Shown: positions 50,869-58,143 of the stretch, one piece after another
Position numbering within the stretch: the first letter of the stretch is position 1
How the letters are laid out: every line of letters starts with the position of its first letter
Assembly (NCBI RefSeq): GCF_029893805.1
Contig: NZ_JARXYP010000002.1
Coordinates: 4,216,001-4,280,000, forward strand
Length of the DNA stretch: 64,000 nucleotides
Reading direction: 5' to 3'
Source of the DNA: Streptomyces sp. SAI-135
GTDB lineage: Bacteria; Actinomycetota; Actinomycetes; Streptomycetales; Streptomycetaceae
Translations under genes and position numbers: made by a program
The notes under the pieces: generated by a model
The model's input: the letters and a program-made list of their open reading frames with translations, nothing else
What the model was told of the DNA's origin: nothing
Database searches by the model: none

Positions 50869-51051
50869 TCAGCGGCGGCGGACGCCGGCTTCCTCGCCGT
50901 ACTCACCGAGTATGACGACGTCGAAGGCGGCGCCGGCGAAGACGCGGATCGCCCGGAGGGCGTCGCCCAGGCGGTGGGTGTTGTGGGCACCGGAGACGGG
51001 GGTCGCCCCGGACGGGCGACCGGGGGCTGGGGTGAAGGTCGCTGCGCTCAT
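50869..51051 (-). CDS. Conserved small protein of unknown function
   Basis: 60 residues from the ATG at 51051 with GGAGAC immediately upstream. It reads MSAATFTPAPGRPSG, then VSGAHNTHRLGDALRAIRVF and ends VVILGEYGEEAGVRRR. I recall similar 55-65 residue proteins in Streptomyces but no function. The frame lacks a membrane segment. A plus-strand frame overlaps the same bases but has no ribosome site and no coding bias. Confidence 0.55.
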   Translation of the reverse strand: MSAATFTPAPGRPSGATPVSGAHNTHRLGDALRAIRVFAGAAFDVVILGEYGEEAGVRRR

Positions 51052-51221
51052 GTCTCCATGGTGGCCGAGCAGGCATAAAGGGGGCATCGGTCTCAGGTAG
51101 CCCGTTTCTGTGCTACCTGAGTACGGCCCGCGGGTGCAGGCACCCCTGAAGGAGGAGGGGCGATCCCCTAGGGGCCGGCCAGAGGGCGGCCGGGGGCCGA
51201 CCAGGGGGCCGGAGATATTCG

Positions 51222-51252
51222 TTGGCCCGCTCCCACCCCGTCCCTCTAGAAT
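51222..51252 (+). promoter_or_regulatory. Candidate promoter of the HelR-like gene
   Basis: TTGGCC (51222-51227) and TAGAAT (51247-51252) with a 19-base spacer form a plausible vegetative promoter about 100 bases before the TTG start. I looked for the rifamycin-associated element reported upstream of helR genes and saw no convincing copy. Confidence 0.45.
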
Positions 51253-51350
51253 CTCCGCTCTTGCCCGCCTCCCTCACGGAGTGCCGCCGCCCGGACGGAA
51301 ACCGGTCGGCATCCCACCACGCGGCCCGCAGCACCTTCGGAGGCACCCCC

Positions 51351-53411
51351 TTGTCCAGGCCGTCCACTCCCGTGCCCGCAGACGACGACCCCCTCGCCCG
51401 CGAACGCTCCCACCTCGCCGGCTCCCGCGCCGCGCTGCGCGCCATGCGCGAGGACGTCGAGTCGCTGGACATCAAGGACGTCACCGCGAACTGGGTCAAC
51501 GCCGAGGTCCTGGCCCGCCAGATCGACGAACGGATCAAGGCGCTGGCGGACCTCAGCGACACCCCGCTGTTCTTCGGCCGCCTCGACTACCTGCACTCCC
51601 CCGGCGCCGACCGGGCCGAGGGCGCGGAGGGCGAGCGCTTCTACATCGGGCGCCGGCACGTGCACGACCACGACGGCGACCCGATGGTGATCGACTGGCG
51701 GGCGCCGGTCTCGCAGCCGTTCTACCGGGCGTCCAAGAAGGACCCGATGGACGTCGGGCTGCGTCGCCGCTTCGGGTACACCCGCGGGGACATCACGGCG
51801 TACGAGGACGAGCACCTGTCCGACCCGGCGGAGGCCGCCGCCACCAGCAAGCTGCTCCAGCAGGAGATCGAGCGCCCGCGCGTCGGCCCGATGCGCGACA
51901 TCGTGGCGACGATCCAGCCCGAGCAGGACGAGATCGTACGGTCCGGGCTGGGCGGCACGGTCTGCGTCCAGGGCGGCCCGGGGACCGGGAAGACCGCCGT
52001 CGGCCTGCACCGGGTCGCCTATCTCCTCTACGCCCACCGCGAGCGGCTCGCCCGCACCGGCACGCTCGTCATCGGACCGAACCGCTCCTTCCTGCACTAC
52101 ATCGAGCAGGTGCTGCCCGCGCTGGGCGAGTTGACGGTCAGGCAGGCCACGGTCGACGACCTCGTGGCGCACGTGGAGGTGCGCGGCACCGACGAGGCGC
52201 CCGCCGCCGTCCTCAAGGGCGACGCGAGGATGGCGGAGGTGCTCAGGCGGGCGGTGTACTCCCACGTGACCATGCCGAGCGAGCCGGTGATGGTGGTGCG
52301 CGGGTCGCGCAGGTGGCGGGTGCCGGCGTACGAGATCGAGGAGATCGTCCGGGAGTTGCTGGACCGGGGTATCCGCTACGGCGCCGCCCGTGAGGCCCTT
52401 CCGCAGCGCATCGCGCACGCCGTGCTGGTGCAGATGGAGCGGTCCGGGGAGGCTCCGGACGACCGTGTGCAGGACGCGGTGGCCCGCAACGCGGCGGTGA
52501 AGGCGGCGGTGAAGGCGATCTGGCCGCCGGTGGATCCGGCGAAGCTGGTGCTGCGGCTGCTGACGGACGCGGACTTCCTCGCGGAGCACGCGGACGGGAT
52601 CCTCGACGCGGACGAGCAGAAGACGATCCTGTGGGCCAAGCCGGTGCGGTCGGTGAAGTCGGCCAAGTGGTCCCCCGCGGACGCGGTGTTGATCGACGAG
52701 GCGACGGATCTCGTGGCGCGGACCCAGTCGCTCGGGCACGTGGTGCTCGACGAGGCGCAGGACCTCTCCCCCATGCAGTACCGCGCGGTCGGCCGCCGCT
52801 GCTCGACCGGTTCGGCGACCGTCCTGGGCGACCTCGCGCAGGGCACCACCCCGTGGGCGACGCGGAGTTGGGACGAGGCGCTGGCCCACCTGGGCAAGCC
52901 GGACGGTGCGGTCGAGGAGTTGACGGCCGGTTTCCGCGTGCCGACGGATGTCATCACGTACGCCTCCCGGTTGCTGCCGCACATCGCGCCGGGCCTGACC
53001 CCGGTCGCGTCGGTCCGGGAGAACCCGGGGTTCTTCGAGGTGCGCGAGGGGTCCGGGGCGGCCGAAGTGATCGCCGCCTGCGAGGAGTTGCTGCGCAACG
53101 AGGGCTCCACGGGTCTGATCGCCGCCGACGCCCGGGTCCCGGAGCTGGCGAAGGCGCTGACGGCCGCGGGCATCTCGTACCTGGCCCCCGGTGAGGAGAC
53201 CACGGCCGAGACCCGACTGACCCTGGTCCCGGCGTCCCTCGCCAAGGGCCTCGAGTACGACTACGTCGTCCTGGACGAGCCGCAGGCAGTGGTGGACGGC
53301 GAACCGGACGAACGCACGGGCCTGCGGCGGCTGTACGTGGCGCTGACCCGGGCGGTGTCGGGGCTCATCGTGACGCACACCGCACCGCTGCCGCGGGCGC
53401 TCGCCGAGTAG
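51351..53411 (+). CDS. helR: HelD/HelR-like RNA polymerase-associated helicase
   Basis: 686 residues from a TTG at 51351, seven bases after GGAGG (51339-51343). The N-terminal coiled coil (RERSHLAGSRAALRAMREDVESLD) is the arm that enters the RNA polymerase secondary channel in HelD proteins. The UvrD-like core has Walker A GGPGTGKT (208-215), Walker B VVLDEAQDLSPMQ and C-terminal ASLAKGLEYDYVVLDEP and RRLYVALTRA. HelD-family proteins remove stalled RNA polymerase; the S. venezuelae member HelR also gives rifamycin tolerance. Length and motifs fit the actinobacterial class. Confidence 0.88.
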   Translation: MSRPSTPVPADDDPLARERSHLAGSRAALRAMREDVESLDIKDVTANWVNAEVLARQIDERIKALADLSDTPLFFGRLDYLHSPGADRAEGAEGERFYIGRRHVHDHDGDPMVIDWRAPVSQPFYRASKKDPMDVGLRRRFGYTRGDITAYEDEHLSDPAEAAATSKLLQQEIERPRVGPMRDIVATIQPEQDEIVRSGLGGTVCVQGGPGTGKTAVGLHRVAYLLYAHRERLARTGTLVIGPNRSFLHYIEQVLPALGELTVRQATVDDLVAHVEVRGTDEAPAAVLKGDARMAEVLRRAVYSHVTMPSEPVMVVRGSRRWRVPAYEIEEIVRELLDRGIRYGAAREALPQRIAHAVLVQMERSGEAPDDRVQDAVARNAAVKAAVKAIWPPVDPAKLVLRLLTDADFLAEHADGILDADEQKTILWAKPVRSVKSAKWSPADAVLIDEATDLVARTQSLGHVVLDEAQDLSPMQYRAVGRRCSTGSATVLGDLAQGTTPWATRSWDEALAHLGKPDGAVEELTAGFRVPTDVITYASRLLPHIAPGLTPVASVRENPGFFEVREGSGAAEVIAACEELLRNEGSTGLIAADARVPELAKALTAAGISYLAPGEETTAETRLTLVPASLAKGLEYDYVVLDEPQAVVDGEPDERTGLRRLYVALTRAVSGLIVTHTAPLPRALAE

Positions 53412-53430
53412 GGTGCTGCTGCGTTTCGCC

Positions 53431-54306
53431 ATGTCCCCCCCGGAAAGGCCCCCGTTGAGCACGCCGCCGCCCTCGCACCCCGCGTACCAGCCGACTTCGG
53501 GGCCCTACCCGCCGAATTCCGGGCCGTACCAGCAGACTTCGGCGCCGCGCCCGCAGCCCTCGGGACCGTACGGGCAGCCTTCCGGGCCGTACCGGCAGAC
53601 GCCGGCTCCGGGCCCGTCCCCGTACCAGGCGGCTCCCGGGCCACACCCGCATGCCTCGGGGCCCTACCCGCCGGCGGCCGGCTGCCAGATCTGCGGAGCG
53701 GCCCCCGCCGCCCCGGTGACGGTCCGTGGCCACCAGGGGATGGTGGTGATCATGCGGTTCCTGAAGCGTGAGGGCGTGTTCTGCCGGACCTGCGCGCTGG
53801 CGAGCTTCCGGGACATGCAGACGGACACGATGGTGCTGGGCTGGTGGGGGCCGCTGTCGGTGCTGATCACGCCCGTCACCCTGCTGTCCAACCTCGGCGC
53901 GCTGTCCGGGATCCGGCGGATCCCGGAACCCGTCGCGCCGGGGTTCCGGCCGCCCCTGGACCCCGGCAAGCCGGTGTTCAGGCGTCCGGCGGGCATCCTG
54001 GCGCTGGTCCCGGTGGGACTGCTGGGGCTGGCCGTGTTCGCGTTCACGGCGCTGCTGCTCGTCGGCCTGGTGGCCGGGGCGGGTGACCATGCCGGCCGGC
54101 CGACGCTCACGGCCGGCTCGTGCGCCCGCAACGACGCGACCTGGCCGGAACAGGACCTGGAGCCGGAGCCCTGCGACTCCTCCGAGGCGGAACTCCGGGT
54201 CACCGCCCCGGTGGACGGCACCTGCCCGGCCGGGGGCTACATCGCCTACCCGGAGTACAGCGAGGACGGCAGCACGTCGCTGTGCCTGCGGCCGCTGAAG
54301 GCGTAG
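53431..54306 (+). CDS. Pro-rich membrane protein with zinc-ribbon-like cysteines
   Basis: 291 residues from the ATG at 53431. A TTG at 53455 has a better ribosome site (GGAAAGG) and may be the true start. The first ~80 residues are a repeat of SGPY-type units rich in Pro, Gln and Tyr (SGPYPPNSGPYQQ, SGPYGQPSGPYRQ). Two CxxC pairs (CQICG and CRTCA) resemble a zinc ribbon. Two hydrophobic helices follow (LGWWGPLSVLITPVTLLSNLG and ILALVPVGLLGLAVFAFTAL). The C-terminal ~70 residues with four cysteines probably lie outside. The function is unknown. Confidence 0.82.
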   Translation: MSPPERPPLSTPPPSHPAYQPTSGPYPPNSGPYQQTSAPRPQPSGPYGQPSGPYRQTPAPGPSPYQAAPGPHPHASGPYPPAAGCQICGAAPAAPVTVRGHQGMVVIMRFLKREGVFCRTCALASFRDMQTDTMVLGWWGPLSVLITPVTLLSNLGALSGIRRIPEPVAPGFRPPLDPGKPVFRRPAGILALVPVGLLGLAVFAFTALLLVGLVAGAGDHAGRPTLTAGSCARNDATWPEQDLEPEPCDSSEAELRVTAPVDGTCPAGGYIAYPEYSEDGSTSLCLRPLKA

Positions 54307-54359
54307 CGGAACACCCCGCCCGCCGCGCGACCTCCCTGCGGGCCGTGGCCGTCGAAGGA

Positions 54360-55058
54360 CTAGCGGGCCTCCCCGTCCACCGCCCGCCGCCACTCCCCCA
54401 CGGCGTCCGCCGACACCGGTGCCTGCCAGCCGCCCGGACGCGCCGCCCCGCCGATGTGGAAGGCGTCGATGCCGGCCGCCCGCAGGTCCGGCACGTGGTC
54501 CAGTCGCAGTCCGCCGCCCACCAGCAGTTGCTGCTCGTACCCCGGCTCCCCGGTCCGCGTCGCCTCCGCGAGCAGCACGGGGAGCCCCTCGTCGACGCCC
54601 GCCGCCGAGCCCGCGGTGAGGTAGGTGTCCAGGCCCGGCAGGTCGGCCAGCTGCTTGCGCAGGGCGTTGCGGTCGGCGGCGTGGTCGATCGCCCGGTGGA
54701 AGGTCCAGCGGGACCCGTCCAGCGCCTCGACCACCCGCTCCACGGCCCCCAGATCCACATCGCCGTCCGCGCCGAGGAAGCCCAGCACGAACTCCTCGGC
54801 CCCGGCGTCCCGCAGCTCGCGTGTCGCCCGGACCACCCGGGGCACGTCCCCGGCGCCGAACCCGTCCGACAGCCGCAGCATGACCCGCACCGGGATGTCC
54901 ACCGCCCCCCGGATCCCGGCGACCGTGGCGACCGTCGGCGTCAGACCGTCCGCCGCCATGTCGGTCACCAGTTCCAGCCGGTCCGCGCCTCCGGCCCGGG
55001 CGGCGATCGCGTCCTCGACGTCGAGGGCGATCACCTCCAGGACTGCACGCTTGCTCAT
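54360..55058 (-). CDS. cutC: CutC family protein
   Basis: 232 residues. AVLEVIALDVEDAIAARAGGADRLELV and TPTVATVAGIRGAVDIPVRVMLR are the conserved first strands of the CutC TIM barrel, and FVLGFLGADGDVD and WTFHRAIDHAADRN follow in order. CutC was first linked to copper tolerance in E. coli, but a direct copper role has been questioned. A DasR-like site 33 bases upstream suggests control by aminosugar metabolism here. It is monocistronic. Confidence 0.93.
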   Translation of the reverse strand: MSKRAVLEVIALDVEDAIAARAGGADRLELVTDMAADGLTPTVATVAGIRGAVDIPVRVMLRLSDGFGAGDVPRVVRATRELRDAGAEEFVLGFLGADGDVDLGAVERVVEALDGSRWTFHRAIDHAADRNALRKQLADLPGLDTYLTAGSAAGVDEGLPVLLAEATRTGEPGYEQQLLVGGGLRLDHVPDLRAAGIDAFHIGGAARPGGWQAPVSADAVGEWRRAVDGEAR

Positions 55059-55090
55059 GGGACCCCATTCGTCGACGGTCTCGGGCGGCT

Positions 55091-55106
55091 ACAGGTCTAG
55101 TCCAAT
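55091..55106. promoter_or_regulatory. DasR-responsive-element-like site upstream of cutC
   Basis: ACAGGTCTAGTCCAAT. Its reverse complement, ATTGGACTAGACCTGT, matches the published dre consensus (A, G or C, TGGTCTAGACCA, G or C, T) at about 12 of 16 positions, including the central CTAGACC. It lies 33 bases before the cutC ATG, a suitable repressor position. Binding by the GntR-type regulator DasR is inferred. Confidence 0.55.
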
Positions 55107-55147
55107 TCAAGAATACGCCGCCACGGGGTCCCCCTCACCGCCGCGTC

Positions 55148-55822
55148 TCAGCCGATCTCGGCGAAGATGTTCAGCTCCGCCGCCTCCGCCCCCGCGAGCT
55201 CGTACGCCCGCCCCTCCACCGGCCGCCCCGAGTACAGCCGTACGAGGGTGGCCGCGTCCCCGATGTAGCGGGCCGGGGTGCGAACGCCGGCCGTGTCGCC
55301 GAGGCGGAGCGGTTCGTCCAGGTCGTCGAGGTCGGCGTGGAGGGGAAGCCGGCCGCGTTCCCGGGTGGCGCGGGCGAGCAGGGCCAGCGCGTCGGGCAGC
55401 CCCGCGCCCCCGTACGCGCCCGGCACCCCGAACACCTCCCGCACATCCCCCGCGTGCACCCACTCGCCCAGCCCGATGATGTCCAGCACCCCGCCCGCCC
55501 GGGCGATCACCGGCCCGGCCTCCGTCATCCCGCGCTCCAGCTCGTCGACGACCTGCTGGTGGGACCAACCGGCACGCTCGGCGATGTCCCGGTCGTTGGA
55601 CTCGGGCGAGAAGACGCCCTTCTCGAACCGGCCCTCCACCACCCGGATCAGCGCCGACGAACAGTGCGCGAGCACATCGCGCACGCTCCACCCCGGACAC
55701 CCCCGCGTCGGCAGCGCGAAGTCGGCGTCCGGGCGGGAGCGCAGGAGGGGGATCAGGGCGTCGCGTTCGGTGGTCAGGAGGCGGCCGGGGAGTTCGGGGT
55801 CTCGTACGTCGTCAGCAGTCAT
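55148..55822 (-). CDS. Maleylpyruvate isomerase-family mycothiol-dependent protein
   Basis: 224 residues. TTERDALIPLLRSRPDADFALPTRGCPGWSVRDVLAH is the DinB/MDMPI N-terminal helix bundle, with the metal-binding His in VLAHCSS; further His residues are in GWSHQQVVDE and GEWVHAGDV. Family members use mycothiol, the actinobacterial thiol, for isomerase or detoxification reactions; the substrate is not known. It is divergent from the HD-domain gene at 55865 with 42 bases between. Confidence 0.88.
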   Translation of the reverse strand: MTADDVRDPELPGRLLTTERDALIPLLRSRPDADFALPTRGCPGWSVRDVLAHCSSALIRVVEGRFEKGVFSPESNDRDIAERAGWSHQQVVDELERGMTEAGPVIARAGGVLDIIGLGEWVHAGDVREVFGVPGAYGGAGLPDALALLARATRERGRLPLHADLDDLDEPLRLGDTAGVRTPARYIGDAATLVRLYSGRPVEGRAYELAGAEAAELNIFAEIG

Positions 55823-55864
55823 GGGGACAAAGTGGCAGGGGGCGGCCCGGGGGACAATGAGGCC

Positions 55865-56506
55865 ATGCCCGATCTCGACGACCTCCGCGACCGTTTCGTC
55901 CGCGCCCTGGAGAGCGCCCGGGCCGGCGCCGGACCCGACCCGGCGCCGTACGCCGACAACCTCCTGGGCCGCTGGCAGGAACCGCAGCGGCGCTACCACA
56001 CGCTCGCCCACCTGACGGCGGTCCTCGACCACGTCGACCTGCTCCAGGAGTACGCGGACCGGCCGGACCTGGTGCGTCTCGCGGCCTGGTTCCACGACGC
56101 CGTCTACCTCCCGGACCGCTCGGAGAACGAGGAGCGCTCCGCCCGCCTGGCCGAACGCGCCCTTCCCGAGGCCGGGCTCCCCGCCGACGGGACGGCCGAG
56201 GTGGCCCGTCTCGTCCGCCTCACCACCACCCACGCCCCCGCCGACGACGACCGCGACGGCCAGGTCCTGTGCGACGCCGACCTCGCGATCCTCGCCGCCC
56301 CGCCCTCCGCGTACGCCGCCTACACGGCCGCCGTCCGCGAGGAGTACGGCTTCGTGCCGTCCGACGCCTTCCGCGAGGGCAGGTCCGCCGTCCTGCGCCA
56401 ACTGCTGGATCTGCCTCGCCTGTTCAGGACGCCGTACGGGGCACGGGAATGGGAGGCCACAGCCCGTTACAACCTCACCTCGGAGCTGGAAATGCTGTCG
56501 CTCTGA
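55865..56506 (+). CDS. HD-domain predicted metal-dependent phosphohydrolase
   Basis: 213 residues. RRYHTLAHL supplies the first His pair, AAWFHDAVYLP the HD doublet and VLCDADLAILA the later Asp, the arrangement of the COG4339 group of small HD phosphohydrolases. The likely activity is metal-dependent hydrolysis of a phosphate ester; the substrate is unknown. It is followed 26 bases later by the fused MDMPI-GNAT gene on the same strand, so the two may be co-transcribed. Confidence 0.9.
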   Translation: MPDLDDLRDRFVRALESARAGAGPDPAPYADNLLGRWQEPQRRYHTLAHLTAVLDHVDLLQEYADRPDLVRLAAWFHDAVYLPDRSENEERSARLAERALPEAGLPADGTAEVARLVRLTTTHAPADDDRDGQVLCDADLAILAAPPSAYAAYTAAVREEYGFVPSDAFREGRSAVLRQLLDLPRLFRTPYGAREWEATARYNLTSELEMLSL

Positions 56507-56532
56507 GGCGCCCCGCGCCTTAGCCTGCCCGC

Positions 56533-57639
56533 ATGGAAGACATGGGCGCGGAACGGGTGACGGAGGCCGTCGCGGACGCGGTGGCGGTCCTGCGGAAGGC
56601 GGTGGACCGCGACTGGGCCGGGGTGCCGGCCGGCCGGCTGGAGTGGAGCTGCCTCCAGACGGCCGAGCACATCGCGGGCGATCTGATCGCGTACGCGGGG
56701 CAGTTGGCGGGCCGGGCCCAGGAGGCGTACGTCCCCTTCGAGATCTCCCTGGACGACGGCACCGGCGCCGAGGGCGCACTCCACGTGATCGAGACGACCG
56801 GTGTCCTGTTCGCCGCGACCCTGCGCACCACCCCGCGCGAGGTCCGCGCCTTCCACCCGTACCCCTTCCGCAGCGCCAACCGCACGGGCTTCGCCGCGAT
56901 GGGCGTCGCCGAGGTGCTGCTGCACGCCCACGACATCGCCGAGGGCCTGGGCCTGGCGTACGGACCCCCCGCCCATCTCCCCGAGTACGTGCTGACCCGG
57001 ATCTTCCCCGAGGTCCAGCCGGGCCCCGACCCCTGGCGCACCCTGCTGTGGGCCACCGGACGCGGCGAGCTCCCCGGTCGTGCCCCGCGCACCGGGTGGC
57101 GCTGGAGCAACAACCTCGTCCTGTCCACCGACCGCCTGACCCTCCAGGGCGTCACCCCCGCCTCCGCCGCCGAACTGGCCGCGGGCGGCGACGGCGACTT
57201 CGACTGGGTCGAGGACGGCCCCTTCGAGGGCACCCGCGAGGCCGCCGGCATGACCCTCAAGGCGTACGAGGCGGGCGTCCACCGCCCGGAGTTCGGCCTC
57301 TTCGTCCTCGTACGACGGGAGGACGGCCGTGCGATCGGCGGCATGGGCTTCCACGGCGCCCCGGACGAGGACGGCCGCGCGGAGGTCGGCTACGACCTCG
57401 CCGAGAGCGCCCGCGGCCGGGGCTACGCCACGGAGGCCCTGCGCGCCCTGTCCGACTGGGCCCTGGCCCGCGACGACGTACGCAGCCTCTGCGCCACCAT
57501 CGAACCCGACAACGCCGCCTCCCAGCGCGTGATCGCCCGAGCCGGATACACCCGCGCGACCACGGAGGAGGAGCAGGCGTACGGCGAACTGGAGACGGGA
57601 CTGCGGCTGTACGTCCTCGCGGGCGGGGCCGACGACTGA
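56533..57639 (+). CDS. Fusion of a DinB/MDMPI-like domain and a GNAT acetyltransferase
   Basis: 368 residues. Residues about 1-185 form a DinB/maleylpyruvate-isomerase-like bundle (LEWSCLQTAEHIAGDLIAYAGQL with a His, and EVLLHAHDIAEGLG with two more). Residues about 190-368 are a complete GNAT domain: NLVLSTDRLTLQGVTPA, then EVGYDLAESARGRGYATEALRAL as the acetyl-CoA loop and NAASQRVIARAGYTRA at the end. Both halves look intact. The combination suggests acetylation of, or linked to, a mycothiol- or thiol-conjugated compound, which is inference. Confidence 0.88.
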   Translation: MEDMGAERVTEAVADAVAVLRKAVDRDWAGVPAGRLEWSCLQTAEHIAGDLIAYAGQLAGRAQEAYVPFEISLDDGTGAEGALHVIETTGVLFAATLRTTPREVRAFHPYPFRSANRTGFAAMGVAEVLLHAHDIAEGLGLAYGPPAHLPEYVLTRIFPEVQPGPDPWRTLLWATGRGELPGRAPRTGWRWSNNLVLSTDRLTLQGVTPASAAELAAGGDGDFDWVEDGPFEGTREAAGMTLKAYEAGVHRPEFGLFVLVRREDGRAIGGMGFHGAPDEDGRAEVGYDLAESARGRGYATEALRALSDWALARDDVRSLCATIEPDNAASQRVIARAGYTRATTEEEQAYGELETGLRLYVLAGGADD

Positions 57640-57743
57640 CGTGAGCCACCGCAACTCCGGCCGTAGAAGCCCCTGGTGGAACTAGAGTTGTCCCCCAGCA
57701 CAGCTGACGAAGACACGGCACGGCCGAGGGGGACGGTAACCGC

Positions 57744-58130
57744 ATGGGCGAGCAGGCACTGGACCGGGTCGGAGAAAACGGGCAGAGCGGGGCGGTGGAC
57801 GGGCAGACCCTGAACTTCTGGGTCACCGCGACCGAGGAGGACATCGCGCTCGCCGCCCAGAGCAACGACAGCATGGGCAGTCTGTTCAGCCGCGACGGCG
57901 ACGCGGTGTTGCGCGCGGTCCCCCTCGGTCCGCTGCGCAAGAGCCTCGCCGAGGCAGTCGACGCCCTGCAGCAGGTCTTCCAGGACGTCGCCGACCGCGG
58001 CGGCCCCCTCCCGCTCGCCGAGGCGCAGCTCTCTTTCCAGGTCACCGCGAGTGGAGGAGTCCAGTTCATCGGGTCCGGACAGATGCAGGGCTCGCGGAGC
58101 CTGACGCTCACCTTCAAGCGGCCCGCCTGA
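57744..58130 (+). CDS. Pepco-like small protein paired with the caspase gene
   Basis: 128 residues with an AGGGGGACGG ribosome site. After a polar N-terminus, VPLGPLRKSLAEAVDALQQVF and LPLAEAQLSFQVTASGGVQFIG to SLTLTFKRP give a helix plus a beta-sheet with a hydrophobic final strand. This resembles the small Pepco ('peptidase co-occurring') or trypco families described next to caspase- or trypsin-like effectors; I favour Pepco but cannot separate them by eye. It is 13 bases upstream of the caspase-Hsp90 gene and surely co-transcribed, so it probably acts as sensor, adaptor or inhibitor. Confidence 0.7.
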   Translation: MGEQALDRVGENGQSGAVDGQTLNFWVTATEEDIALAAQSNDSMGSLFSRDGDAVLRAVPLGPLRKSLAEAVDALQQVFQDVADRGGPLPLAEAQLSFQVTASGGVQFIGSGQMQGSRSLTLTFKRPA

Positions 58131-58143
58131 ACGGGCACCGCCC

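Noticed and set aside
51100..51350. Rifamycin-associated element before the HelR-like gene
   Set aside because: I searched the leader by eye for the reported palindrome and found only an unrelated CCCCTAGGGG palindrome around 51165-51176.
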